Shown: piece after piece, positions 43,313-55,812 of the stretch
How positions within the stretch are numbered: position 1 is the first letter of the stretch
Layout of the letters: each line of letters begins with the position of its first letter
Assembly: GCA_032622095.1 (NCBI GenBank)
Contig: CP136066.1
Location: forward strand, 115,093,319 to 115,157,318
DNA: 64,000 nucleotides
Reading direction: 5' to 3'
DNA from: Siphonodentalium dalli
Taxonomy: Eukaryota > Mollusca > Scaphopoda > Gadilida > Siphonodentaliidae
Translations under genes and position numbers: made by a program
The notes under the pieces: model-generated
The model's input: only the letters and a program-made list of their open reading frames with translations
What the model was told of the DNA's origin: nothing
The model's database searches: none

Positions 43313-46300
43313 TCCCATGTTATGTTACGTTTATCACATCCTGTTGTTTGCATCGCACATGACAAGCGTTTTGCAATATTACCGTGATAACATTGAGCTC
43401 TTTGACCAAATACGTTGGTTGTATCTCTTCACCAACAAGTTATGATCGACTTCTACAATATTGCTATATAATATCATATGTGCAAAACGGTAGTATGTCT
43501 AATGTTGCTCGGTGCACTCACATGTATATATAATTGGTCGGTAACTGAAACCCGAGCATGCTATTCGTGTGTACTCGCGTCGGTACGGCTTATGTTTTAA
43601 TCCTTGGGTAAATAGATATGCAGAAAATATACAAGAATTAAGGCGCTAGAAGACGTACTCCTAATTGGTCTAAACGAACTTAATGTCTATGAACAGGTGG
43701 TAGGTTAGAATCTAAGGTGTAGTATAAGCATATAACCAGATACAGCATCGGCCAACATACGATATCTGCTATGAGAAATATCTTCTTCGGGCGACTCATT
43801 TGTATGCATAGCAGAAACTACCATCGTCATCTTCTTCTAAACTGATATAAACTAAAATAAATCGGTGCCCTGGGATAAAATACGGCCACCTCTCAAACAC
43901 TATAATATAGAACCGGCATTTCGATGGGGATATGTGCATACTTCGAGACACTATTCATTTGCTAAGTACAGCGGGAGCATTGTCAGCCTTTGTGTTGAAT
44001 CGTTGATTGATCGTGGAATGGTTTCACAGCTGGGAGAAGCGACAAGCTAATATCATGCTGGTGGAAACGTTTGAATGAATCGGTGTTCTTAGCCTGTGCG
44101 TTCTGTGCTCATATGTGTAACGCTACCAATAACGATGGGTTCTCAGTTTGAGTGAGGAAACGCAAAGTCCGTCTATAAAGTACCGAACTTCAAATCAGGT
44201 CTCTGTGCTTGAATACAATTCGTGAAATGGAATCCATCATTCAAGTCTCTTCAGTTTAAGGAATTATTCGTCTTGAGGTTTGTGAATTGTAAATTTGGCA
44301 ACTCTTTTAATCGATGAAATTAATCTTATTTCGACATTGAATGACATTGAATGACAAACATAAATATCTTTTTCACTGCTCGCTGGAAAAGATTATTATG
44401 CACACACAAAAATCGTCACTATGAATGGTTGAAATCATAGGTTATATCACATACTGAGCTCCCATTGACTTGAGGCCGAAGTGCGTTGTAATCAGGAGCG
44501 GCTTATTTTTTACTAAAGTTAAGTTGGCTGGACGACACACAACGTGAGTCAAGATTAGGGAACATATTTTTGGGCAGCAAAACATATTTCTGAGAACTAT
44601 ATCATGTATATTAAATCTTGAAAGATATGACGAATCCTTGACGCATATCGTATCGCATCAATCTGCGTGAGGCCGGTCTCGATACAAATATATCCTGTTA
44701 ACGATAAAAGGATATCCTGTTCGTGTCAAATATTATATGCCAGAAAATTAGTTCTTTACTTGCCATAGACTCATGCAAACTTAATCGTTTCAGCCCGTTT
44801 ATGTACAGCGATACTATAATTTCGATCGGTTTCTGAGTAGATCTGATGCATGACATTCGCTAACATTAGAAGAGAGGAGAAATCGAAATGGCGCTTTTGT
44901 TTCGTCATCATGCGAGTTCATCGACATCCTGTTATTTGCATAGAAACGTTCATGTACCTATATATGGCCATGTACCTATGTCTATGTACCTTCACATCTT
45001 CATTGTGAAATTCAATACCAAATAACAATTGCGTGTCAATTGAATGCATGCAATATGCTAAATAAATTAACAAGTGAACACCAATTATATATAGTCGTGC
45101 GTGCTTCTTATTGTTAACTATTATTAAACGTACCGTATAAACAATATACTAAGCATATAGAAAGTATTCGATACCGGGCATAGTCATATGGAATTTCATA
45201 GTATGTGCACCTTCTTTGTCAGTACATTATACTGTCATGTGAACTGTAAAATTCAGCGAAAGTTGCTGTGTAAACATTCCAACACAGGCTCCAAATGTGA
45301 CAGAGAGCCTGTGTTGAGATGGTTAAAAGGTAACTTTAGTCTCGTTTTAAAGAGGAATATCTCTTAATCCCTTTACCCACCTCACCCTTTGTCTTTCTCG
45401 TGTATTTCTGTCACTGACTTTCTTGACTTGGTGATTGTCAAGCGATCAAATCTATTGTTTCACCGTTGCTCTGGTATGTTCCACAGGTCACAAAGTCTGA
45501 ACCTGTGGGAAAAAACCTCCGGAAATGAAATGCAATAGTTAAAACAACTCACCGCCAATAATCGAATATGCGAACACAAACACGAGTTGAAAGTGACAAG
45601 GATGTGACCAAAGACAGAAACGTTGTGATTGTGGTAGGGGCGTTTCACGCCCAACTTTGTATCAAGTTATGTTTCGTGTGTCAATCCACTTTGTATTTTA
45701 GATCCAATTAAATATATTTAAAATTAAACTTTGAGTGGTCAAAATGTTCAACAGTTTAAGTTTTCCATTGGAATTCTCAGTCCAGAAAGAATTGAAATTG
45801 TTCATATAGTTTGTCATCCAACCTGTGCTTAGTGTGAATTATTTTTGTTTTAGGTCGAAAGTGGAATATTTTTAGAACAGTTAGCCTCCCCCAAGCCCAC
45901 TCACCAAATAAAAAAATTTGACTTATATTTCACCAGAGTTGATCAATTGTGGTGTTACAATTTCTTTTTTATTTCGTCAAGTACATTTTATATAGTGTTA
46001 TCACCCTTCAGATTAAATAAGATACTCAATCGAAACCACGCGTGCCACCTGTGGTCGCGATTATATACCAATCGCCATGTAATCGTTAACCCCGATTAGA
46101 TATATTTTGGTAGTCACAACGTGTGTGTATTAGGTGATCAAACAATTCCATGCGATGGCTGATTGGTATAGCACACAAAGAGATAAAACATGTTCGAGTA
46201 TCTGTATGCATGCCTTTGCTTTTTACGTGCAGTAGCATGTTTAGTGAAATGCAGTATAATTATGCTCTATGTGCGGTCTTTCCTCTACATATAAGACTAG

Positions 46301-47218
46301 CGTCGTGGCATGTGTCTGAAACGACACTTAAACCCAACGAAACATGCGAAGTCTAGCTGATGCTCCTGCGTGCAGTATTTTAGATCCATACCTCTTCGAT
46401 GTATCTATACACACGTGCATGGAATGTATATGGATGGTATGCCGTGATCTCCCATCAACACATTGGACTGGAATGAATCACGTGTGAGTTTGTTCTGTGA
46501 GGAAGGCGTTTTATAAAAACTGACTTGTAAATGTGTTGCCGAAACATCGACACATTATGCACCGTCCCAGGCTAATAGATCTATCAATCTCTTGGAATGA
46601 GGTCAATTCCCCGAGTATATCTACCATCTCATCTACAGCAACACACATAACAAAGGGGGAACAACAGGGTGTTCCCGTGTTAAGAGAATAAGTTCACAAT
46701 ACAAGCAAGGCAAGTGGATTCACTTATCTTGATACATCAGAAGAATCGTGCAGAATTATTTCGTAATTGGGTACACCCTGACTGTACTTCGTACGAACGT
46801 CAAATCTCTTAGGATCGAGGAGAGCGTAATGACAGTGCACCGGGTACAGCTGACACAACATATCCGGAACTGTTATTATTAACTCCATCCCCTGGGACCA
46901 ATGTAAATTTTCTGAGTTGGCACTCATATATAACTGGGCGTCTTAGCAGTCAAACTGAACGTTTGTCCAAAGCGTAGTCAGCTCTAGCATTCTGCCGATG
47001 CGCAAGTTAATTCCATGTAGATCGACACTTTGAAGAGTGCCTTTATCATTGGGCCCGAAATCACCGTTACTATATAATTGAAAGCTGATATACCGTTGGA
47101 CCACTTGCGGGCCGAAACAAAAACTGGCGACATTTGTTGCCAAACAGAAGGGACAAAGTATGCGACATGCGTGTGGGTTACGTATGTTGTCGCATGCATG
47201 TATAGATAAAAGCATGTA
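43313..47218. other. Unique AT-rich stretch, no supported gene
   Basis: Open frames are short and unrecognised (for example 46150-46356 and 46943-47215). No repeat family from elsewhere in the window was noticed here. Confidence 0.4.
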
Positions 47219-47434
47219 TTGCTTATTTTCTTCTTTTTTTCAGTTTTTTCGCACACGACAAACCATGCAATGTCATGCGTATTTTGTCGCGCGACGGAAC
47301 GCGAGATCTCTCACATATATTTGTGGCATGGCCGACTGCCTTACATCAACTGTTTTGGCGCTGTTTGTGTCCACGCACTGTGCTGGCATTATGGTTTCAG
47401 GATCTTGGTGTTTCTTCTTCTTGTCAGAGTATAG
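47219..47434 (+). pseudogene. Possible LINE C-terminal zinc-knuckle relic
   Basis: The frame reads CVFCRATEREISHIYLW, similar in pattern to the C-x2-C...E...H..W tail found at the end of many LINE ORF2 proteins. There is no flanking RT sequence and overlapping frames on both strands are equally long, so this could be chance. Confidence 0.2.
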
Positions 47435-47979
47435 TACATGTATATATATATTTGAGACAGCTGCAGGTGATTTCCACTTCAGGTAAATTTGACCGTACAT
47501 AGTTTTGGATGTCCTGGTTTAAGATGACCACGCCATATACGACGACTGATCGTTAACTCTGACCATTCGTGGGCGTCTCACTCCTTGGACCAACCTGACT
47601 GCCTTTGGTATTACCATTTGCTTCCCAAGGCGACAATCAATTTGTTCGATACCACTTCTTTTAATACCAGTTCATATGCGTCCCATGCTGCTCAATTCAT
47701 GTTTTTATTGCTAAAATGTCAATGTTAGCTGTTAGTTTGTAATATTATCCCGACCGCTGAGGGCGTATACGACACGAAAGTACTGTATACATCTCGTTAA
47801 GATACAAATATATTGATTAGAAATCAACGTTTTGTTTCAAGAACCAAGGAAAGAACAGTGTACATAAAATCCAAAATGGAGATAATCAGTCACCACATTC
47901 ACATCCCTGCCCTTGTTAAGCTGGTTAAGCTGGTTAAGCTGTCCTGTTCATTTATAATATACTTGATGGGTCATGTTAA

Positions 47980-48572
47980 TTTAGCATTTAGCTATGATGT
48001 TGGTGGGTCCTGATGATTTAACTATGTTGGTGAGTTCTGCTGCTTGACCTATGGTGTTGGTAGGTCCTGCTGATTTACCTATATATGATTTTGGTGGGTC
48101 CTGCTGATTTTGGCTATGATATTGGTGGGTTCTGTTGATTTAAATATTATGTTGGTGGGCCCTGCTGATTTAACTAGATGCTTTTTGTGGGTTCCGATGA
48201 TTTAGCTATGTGATATCGGTGAATTATGCTGCATTGCACCTGGTGTTGGTGGGTCCTGCTGATTTACATATATATGATGTTGGCTGATTTGGCTATGCTG
48301 TTGGTGGGTCCTGCTGATTTACCTATATATGATGTTGGTTGGTCCTGCTGATTTAGCTATGATGTTGGTTGGCCCTCCTGATTTAGCTATGATGTTGGTG
48401 AGTCCTGCTAATTCAGATATGTTGGTGTGTTCAGCTGATTTAGCTATGATGTTGGTGGGTCCTGCTGGTTTCGCTATGCTGTTGGTAGGTCAGGCTGATT
48501 TAGCTATGCTGTTGGTGACTCCTGCTAATTATGATATGATGTTGGTGTGTTCAGCTGATTTAGCTATAAGGC
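47980..48572 (+). repeat. 30-bp minisatellite, many diverged copies
   Basis: The unit is 30 bp (landmarks GATTTAGCTATGATGTTGGT and GGGTCCTGCT), with copies diverging on the left and more regular toward the right. Because the unit is a multiple of 3, a 103-codon frame (48329-48640) stays open and gives a LAMMLVGPAD-type repeat peptide. There is no evidence it is translated. An inverse-oriented remnant lies at about 48925-48965, beyond the foldback element. Confidence 0.85.
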
Positions 48573-48922
48573 AAAGTGGTGCTGTCAACAAAAAGTACGG
48601 TTATTTTTCTCAAATTGTCATTTTCACCGTCTATGGCTAATCCGAGCGACTCGAGAATTCATTGTCTGTATAAAACATTGAAGAACATATGTGTTCGAAA
48701 ATATTTCACAAGCGCCTGCGCTGGAAGTTTTTTTTTATGCAAAACGATCGGAAGAGCCTTCTACTTGTTTACGATCGGTTTGTAACAAACAACACAGAAA
48801 TATACTCTTAAATGTGTTATACAGCTACTGGCTTTTCCATGAATCGTTCGGATAAGCCATTGACCGCTAAATGACAGTGTAATAAAAATAACCGTACATT
48901 TTGTTAACAGCCTTATTTTTCC
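48573..48922. mobile_element. Foldback or MITE-like element inside the minisatellite
   Basis: The left part (from about 48581, GCTGTCAACAAAAAGTACGG, through TTATTTTT and GGCTAATCCGAGCGA) is matched in inverse by the right part ending at about 48915 (with CCGTACATTTTGTTAACAGC). The arms are about 105-115 bp at roughly 75-80 percent identity by eye, with about 110 bp between. Minisatellite units lie on both sides, but in opposite orientation. No transposase is present. Confidence 0.6.
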
Positions 48923-48999
48923 CACCAACATCATAGCTAATTCAACGGGATCCACCAACACCATGGCATTATAGCAGGCCCACTTAACCAGGAATGATT

Positions 49000-50634
49000 C
49001 AGTGTCAGTCATGAGAAATGTACACGGCTAAGTTCCAATGCACCATGCACCAGCTGTAGGCGGCGGGCATCATGCAGTTTCTCCATCGACAAGTGTTTTT
49101 GTTCACATTTAAAAGAGAAGAACACCCGGAATTCGCAACACGTGCATGTGACATTTGGTTTACTTTCTTTCCTCCGCTACATAGGGATAACTATACATGG
49201 TTTGATGTTAGGAGGGACTACAGGCAAAACTTTATTTAATATCGCTCGCACAACTGATGCCAAACATAGCTGACTGAATAGCCGATGGCTCAAAATCACT
49301 TTAATGAATGGGTGGTATAGTCCTGCAAAATTTGCAGTTGTCAGAATGACTGCACCGATCAGCAAAGAAGAGGCGTATAGTATCTTCCGGATGATCTAGT
49401 ACTTGGCAATGCTTTATAGCATAAGCTATAGAACAATGCAGACAATATATACAAAATATTTACAATCATAGTGACCGAAGGCCGTCTCCAGTAACTTACA
49501 TTGGACAGAAATATAATTTAACAATAATATATATTTATAATAATGATATGAAATGCGTAGACTGCTCTTCTGAAAATAAAATCGTATTGACCTTATTGAA
49601 AAAGCACAAATAAACCCATATCGGCATTATTTGAATCTGAATTACGCTCTTTATGAACCTAAATAGACTTACCAGATGTACGCTCTTTATAGCGTGTTTT
49701 CATTGTGACCCGCGCCATAAAACGGAATGATGGGTATAAGTCCAATATGAGTTTATTTAAGAATGAACTTCAACACGAGAATAGGAATCCAAACAATTAG
49801 AAGTTTTAGAAAACGACAACGGTCGAACAATATATAGTACCAGTATCTCTTCAGCATCAAGTAATTCAGTCAGAGAAGAGATTCGAATTTCCCAACACGA
49901 TGTGACCAATCCCAAAAAGGCGTTTCATGTTTCAAGTGACCATAACCAATTGTACACAGCACAGATAATATCATTACATTATGTTTTGGTTATTTAAATG
50001 TATCAATAAGATGATTCCAATGGAAAAACAAATATGAACGGTACAATATGCCAGAATTATAAATATTAGAAATATTGAGATATTGTGCCAACAAAATGTT
50101 TTATTATATGATCATAAGTTTCTTTCCCCGATTCCTATGTTAAAACGTAACAAACAAAAACGAGATATCTAACAATGGTCACCTAATTAATAGAACAACG
50201 GGTTAATAACAGTTCTGAGTGACAGCAGAAACATCAGGGGTTACTATAGCGTATGATCAGGGGTAGATGGGTAATGTCGCAAGAGCTATACTCGTCCTTG
50301 ACCTCGATCGATGCATGGTATACAGCTTGTTTGCGCATCTGTAATGTCAAATCGACTCCACCCGCCACGCATGTGCAATATGACTTATATATCCACCCAC
50401 TTTGGTATTCTAGAAACCATCCGAAAGAAACCCGTTAATTATTTGAAAATAACGTGACTGCCAATTCTGATGTGAAGGTTGAGTATAGCTCTTGTGACAT
50501 TACGCTATGTTAACCCCTGAAGTATCTGCCGTCAAATAGATCAGGTTTCCCCAGCGACGTTCAACGTCAAGACTTCGTGTCCAATCAAAGCGTGTTTCAT
50601 ATAATATAATAAAACAGTTATCGAATTGTTTCTT
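49000..50634. other. Unique AT-rich stretch, no supported gene
   Basis: Only short unrecognised frames are present. Two phrases around CTTTATAGCGTGTTTT- and ACGCTCTTTAT recur near 49650-49710. Nothing else stands out. Confidence 0.4.
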
Positions 50635-50737
50635 GGTTGACACGATGAATTGTCAGCCCTTGGAAGTCAATATTCACCTCGGCATACGGCCTTGGTGAAT
50701 ATTGACTTCCTCGGGTTGACAATTCCTCGTGTCAACC
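50635..50737. repeat. Long hairpin with 50-bp arms
   Basis: The arms 50635-50684 and 50688-50737 are inverse copies with a few mismatches, starting GGTTGACACGATGAATTGTC and ending GACAATTCCTCGTGTCAACC, with a tiny loop. This fits a compact foldback MITE. A frame of 71 codons runs over its right arm but is not supported as a gene. Confidence 0.85.
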
Positions 50738-51336
50738 TCGAAACAATGCGACAATTGTATAAAATCCACTCACAAAATCCATACACACCCTTTCGTATCA
50801 AAACTGATAAACAGCACATACCATCATTTACAATTATCCATCTCACATTGCATGATCTTTCATAACCATGAACTTGCTATATGCATTATTAAAACATACT
50901 GTCAGCTTATGGAAACAACTCGTACAGTATAATGGAGATACGAACATTTAAAAATACATTTTGACATGAGAAGATCATTTGTGTAATTTTCTAATGAGGA
51001 TCTGTACGACTTAAATTCGTTTACAATAAGATGAAGTTCGAAAGGTCCGAATTGAATTGGATTTATCTTCGGTTTAAACATAGTTATGCAAAACAGTGGT
51101 ATCGAAAGCAACGAATGGCATGGTGGTACAACCGTCAAGATGGCACTATTCACTATGTAAATTATGAAGTTGTACTGGCGCCAGTTGTGGCCAAGGGGAA
51201 GTGGGGCCTCTGCGTGTCCCCGCATCCGCCGCCCCTGACGCAAAAGTTGCAAACTCGATTCATAAACGCATTTGCATTATAATTACCATGTTGTTTACAT
51301 CGTTCATATAGCACACGAGTGTATTATACAGTAATC

Positions 51337-51434
51337 CATGGCTCAAATACATTGATTTTTTGCATATATTCTGTTTAATAGTATAAAAGGTGATGGTCAG
51401 ATGAATGGCCGGATTTAGTGTACAATCCCCCTTT
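51337..51434 (+). repeat. Dispersed repeat, copy 2 (first copy at 1014-1125)
   Basis: It shares CCATGGCTCAAAT, AGTATAAAAGG-GATGGT, ATGGCCGGATTTAGTGTA and CCCCTTTAA with the first copy, in the same order and orientation. Confidence 0.6.
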
Positions 51435-52256
51435 AATGCTCATTAATTTATAATAAAAAAAAATAGCTCAGTGATCACTACAGTGATTGACTATTTGTTA
51501 ACAGCGGATATGATATTTGTCAGCGTATATATACATTCATGTTTTAGATGACTGCTAATTTGCATTTAAATTTGTTATTAAAATTGAATGGTACACCTTT
51601 GATGATTTCGAGCGATGAAAGGTAACAATTATTTGCATAAAACCCATGGTGCCCGCCAATGTGATTATTCTATATTGTGTTTTTTTTATATATATATTTC
51701 AAAGTGGAATAGAATATGTATATTGTGTACATCTGCATGGATTGGCCACCCCTATTTTGATAGCCAATGGGTGCATATCTGTAGACAGAATATTCTATTC
51801 CAGTATATATACTCCTTCTTGATTATACAGGTCCTGGCTTTGGATCCCTAATGGCATAATGCATTGAACATATGCATCGATCTGCATCAATTGGATCATT
51901 ACAGAGTGGAGCATATTTAGTCATCTCAGGAAAACTGAGATCATGTTCATTCCATATTAACAGGATATGATACAATTTAAGTTTTATATATCATGAAAAT
52001 ATATTTGTTGCTAAATATTTTTCCAGTTAATTATAAATTGTTCCACCAAAACTGATGTTAGAGAACGGTACCAAACATACTTGAATATACTTAAGAACGC
52101 AATTCAATATGAAGCAAATTAAAGCGACTCAATATTACAACATACATGTATATATTCATCCTCCTACCAAAGGGATGCTATTTAGGCTGCTTAACAATAG
52201 AACAGGTTCATAACATTTCGTCCATATTTATCACAGGCCGTTCACCCGGATTGTCT

Positions 52257-52257
<1 letters not shown>
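51435..52257. other. Stretch with no supported gene
   Basis: AT-rich sequence with a few short frames (for example 51615-51851), none recognised. Confidence 0.4.

Positions 52258-52349
<92 letters not shown>
52258..52349. repeat. (GA)n microsatellite
   Basis: About 92 bp of GA dinucleotides with a small GAAAGAAAGA interruption near 52305. The adjoining ATATCATTTATTTCCGTGAC and the palindromic GGCCTATAAGGCC at about 52421-52433 may belong to one dispersed element, but no ends were identified. Confidence 0.9.
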
Positions 52350-52351
<2 letters not shown>

Positions 52352-52446
52352 TCATTTATTTCCGTGACATGTGTATACATAATACAAAATATAATAAGAA
52401 CAGTATACAGTAAACACCCGGCCTATAAGGCCTTTATGTCACGCTT

Positions 52447-52570
52447 AACCCTTTGAACCCGACTGGCCACAAACGCGGCCAGCCAGAAAACGTCCATACA
52501 CCCGACTGGCCGCTTTTGCGGCCAATAGCACTCGGTGACGCCATAAACATATGTAGCATGTTTATATGTG
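52447..52570 (+). mobile_element. piggyBac-like left end, partner not found
   Basis: TTAA is followed by CCCTTTGAACCCGACTGG, matching the ends of the 31-kb element. Sub-terminal short hairpins (CTGGCC...GGCCAG, and ACTGGCCGC...GCGGCC) follow within 80 bp. I did not find the inverse end GGGTTCAAAGGG plus TTAA downstream, so this is a solo end or a longer, broken element. Confidence 0.55.
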
Positions 52571-53070
52571 TTATAACCATTGGTATGTCCACTTATATAT
52601 ATGCTATACATGTATAGGAACTTCAGCAGTGCTATGGGTGCATTTGTATGGGTTTGTTGCCGACTAGTTGGGGTTGGAAAATATGTTATGTGTTCTTGTT
52701 TATATAATTTTAATGATGATTCAATTGGTGACATGGGGCATGCATCCTATTCAAATGTTATCAAATTATAATGGTTCCATATCTCCATTGATCTGTTAGA
52801 AAAAATGGTATTGATTAATTAACCATTTAACTTTTTAATCAGGTTTATTAATGAACACTATAAAGCACATATTTAATAGTTGTGCACCACACGTAGTATC
52901 GATGGCCGGATTAATCAATCGTCGATCGTCCGTCCATCTGTCCGTCTAGCTGTAGACACGCATTGTGCCATAACTCAAATATTTTCTATCCGATCGGAAC
53001 CAAATATTGTATATACCTTTCTTAGCCCAAGATAAAGATCGAGTTTGAATATGGGTTTCATCCGAGTTTT
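52571..53070. other. Stretch with no supported gene
   Basis: Mostly AT-rich. The last 110 bp (CATAACTCAAATATTTTCTA, CCGATCGGAACCAAATATTG) resemble the conserved module of families A-C in diverged form and may belong to another relative. Confidence 0.4.
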
Positions 53071-53640
53071 TAGCTCACCTGAGACGAAGTCTCCGGTGGA
53101 GCTATAGTCATCACTCCTCGTCCGTCGTCCGTCCGTCCGTCCGTCCGTCCGTCCGTCCGTCCGTCTGTCCGTCCGTCCGTCAACAATCATCTTCTCGTCC
53201 CGAACCGTAAGACTTAACGTGTTCATATTTGGTGTGAATGTTCCCTAGGTGAATCACATTCAGATTTGTTCAAATGAGGTCACTGGGTGGAATAGTTGTG
53301 AAAGCAGGGCCATAACTCTATTCCTCCATAGTAATTATTAGAACGACTTCTTTTACTGAACTATAAGGCCGTATGGATTCATATTTGGTGTGGATGTTCC
53401 CTAGTTGACTCACATTCAGATATGTTAAAATGAGGTCACCAGGTTGATTAGTTGAGAAACCAGGGCCATAACTCTACTCCTCCATAGTAATTCTTAGAAT
53501 GACTTCTTCTTTTGAACCATTTGACTGATTTAGCTTACATTTGGTATGGAGAGTCCTTGTGTGACTGGGGTTCAGATTTGTTCAAATGGGGTCACTGGGT
53601 CAAATAGGGGCAGAGCCAGGGCCCAGGGACATAACTCTTA
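53071..53640 (+). mobile_element. Family E hairpin-bounded repeat element, copy 1 (partial)
   Basis: It opens with a strong hairpin at 53071-53104 (TAGCTCACC-T-GAGAC-GAA-GTCTC, then C-GGTG-GAGCTA). A (CCGT)n microsatellite follows (about 53119-53180), then three diverged units of about 160 bp carrying CATAACTCTA, ATATTTGGTGTGGATGTTCC and AATGAGGTCAC. The layout of hairpin, tetranucleotide microsatellite and degenerate units resembles bivalve pearl-type elements. The right end is not present. Confidence 0.6.
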
Positions 53641-54699
53641 AAAAAAAGTTAATTCAAATCCTTGTTTTAAACCCTTGCCCCCCCCCCCCTCTCCACCCCA
53701 CCACTGCATGTCCATGCCACCCCACACCAGAGATCCCTGCAAGGTTCACCCCATTAAAAGCCTTACACTTTAGTTATATGACATGCCAGGAACTGACCAG
53801 CCTTAATTCTCACAGTGCTCACAGTATTCTCCTATATATAAGAGAATACATTGGGGTTCAAGATCAAGGAAATATTGTTAGGCCAATATGGTCAGACATC
53901 CAAATAAATCACACATGTCCTACCGGTATTCTCGCAGGGATATCCCCACATATGTTTGGGGAGGGGGCAAATTTCTCAGATTTGTTCATTGAGATGTAAT
54001 TGTTTTTCCAAAACCAATTACATATACTAAAATAAAATGAATATAAAATAATAGACCATTGATCAAGAGAAATGAGCTCCTAGTTTTAATATTTGTCCAA
54101 TATTTATTATTTTATAACAAAGTACTAGTATCATGCCAGTGCATTGTCTTATATATGTGAGTGTCCCATAGGTAGCCTCACCTAAGAATGCACTGGCTTT
54201 CAAGGTTAAGGAAATATTGTTAGGCAAATGTAGACAAGCATCCAATAAATCACAGATGTCCTATTCTTGCAGGGATGTCCCCATGGGTTGAGGGGGTGGA
54301 ATTAGCAGATTTGTTTAATGAGATGTAATTTGTTTTCTCAAAATTAATTATATAGACTAAAATGAATATAAAATAGTAAACTACTTAATTTTTTAACCCC
54401 CAGATTACATTATATAAAATATATGGCATATTATATACCATTTGAAAGAGCAAGCTCCAAAACATTGTATTATCAACTTATCCAGTATAATAAACTGTGG
54501 ACATGTTGTTTTTATTGAGTTGCCAAAGAGTTTTGTCATCTAGATTGCAGTAAAAAGCTAAATTATTTTCAATGCAGGGGGAATAACTCTATATATTAAA
54601 GATGGAGTTCTTCCCCTTCCATTAAAAATGTTTGAATTCTGTTGCATTTTGGGATCCAAAGTGGGGGGGGGGAGTCATTCTATAATTTCAATAGTTTTT
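53641..54699. other. Diverged family E-like and unique sequence, no gene
   Basis: Includes a C-rich run (about 53682-53700). A direct repeat pair is also present, with TTCAAG-TAAGGAAATATTGTTAGGC, AATAAATCACA-ATGTCCTA and ATTTGTT-ATTGAGATGTAATT at about 53858-54000 and again at about 54196-54330. No supported frame. Confidence 0.45.
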
Positions 54700-55812
54700 G
54701 GCTCACCTGAGACAAAGTCTCTGGTGGAGCTATAGTCATCACTCCTCGTCCGTCCGTCAACAATTCTTTAAACTTCTCCTCTGGAACCATAAGACCGAAT
54801 GGGTTCATAGTTGGTGTGGATATTGCCCAGGTGACTCACATTCAGATTTGTTCAAATGAGGTCACTGGGTCAAATGTGGGCAGGGACATAACTCCACAAA
54901 ATATTAAAAATTGCAAGTGAAGTCTGACATTTTTATAAACATTTCCTGGAGATCTGCTAGAGGTCATTAATTCCCAATTACAACATCAATCTATCATATG
55001 TATTGTTCAAATCTTTCAACAGGACATTTAACTCTCCCACACCCACCACTTCACCAGAACATATTTGGCAAACTTGAAAAGTGTTCTTTGAAAGAACCAC
55101 CAGCTCTATTTAGTTCACATTTAATATTGAGGCTCCTTTGGTGATGTGTGATTCAGATTTGTTTAATCAGGGTCACCAGGTCAAGTAGGTGCAAGGCCAG
55201 CTACATTACTCTTTCTCTCCATAGCAATTCATCATACGTCTTCTATGCAATAATGAAATGGCCTATTTTGCTTATATTTAGTAGGAAATTACCTTGGTGA
55301 CAGATTTGTGAAAATGGCATCACAAAGTCGAATAAGGGCATTGCCAGAGACATAACTATTTCACAACATAGTAATTCTTAAAATATGTATGGCAGAGCCT
55401 AGAACTAGTTGGCTTATTTAGCATGGAATGTTCTTGTTTGACTGCGATACAGATATTTTTAATGGGGTAACCTGGAAAAATAGGACACTTTCCTTCTTAA
55501 TATGCTTCCTTCACAAGGACCATCAGGTCTATTTTATAAAAAGGCGCTTGTGAGATTGGAAATTTCCAACAATTGGGAAAGTTTGAGATATCTTGGGAGT
55601 CTGGAGCCCAGTCGGGAGGGGACTTGTTGGGTGGGGGGGGGGTGATCAGTAGTGTACATTTGGTAATTTGGCCACATATCCTGTTTAGATCTACTTCTTT
55701 TAAAGTGATTATGAAAAGTTCTGACTGTTGTGGTCTCCAGAGTCCCAGTCTTATCAGTCTGTGCAGTCTGGTGAGCGACCCCACAGTCATTGGCTGTCTT
55801 GTTTTTTATACA
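54700..55812 (+). mobile_element. Family E hairpin-bounded repeat element, copy 2
   Basis: The left hairpin GGCTCACCTGAGAC-AAA-GTCTC is at 54700. Body units around TTCAGATTTGTTCAAATGAG and GGTCACTGGGTCAAAT follow. The right end has GGTGAGCGACCC, then a small hairpin ACAG...CTGT and CTTGTTTT at about 55808. The right 90 bp match 62600-62690. It is non-coding. Confidence 0.6.

Noticed and set aside
47160-47486. 108-codon cysteine-rich frame as a secreted protein
   Set aside because: Frames on both strands are equally long here and there is no clear signal peptide; only a weak LINE-like pattern in another frame was kept, at low confidence.
48329-48640. Repeat protein with LAMMLVGPAD-type units
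   Set aside because: It arises because the 30-bp minisatellite unit is divisible by three; left-hand units are out of frame and there is no context for a gene.
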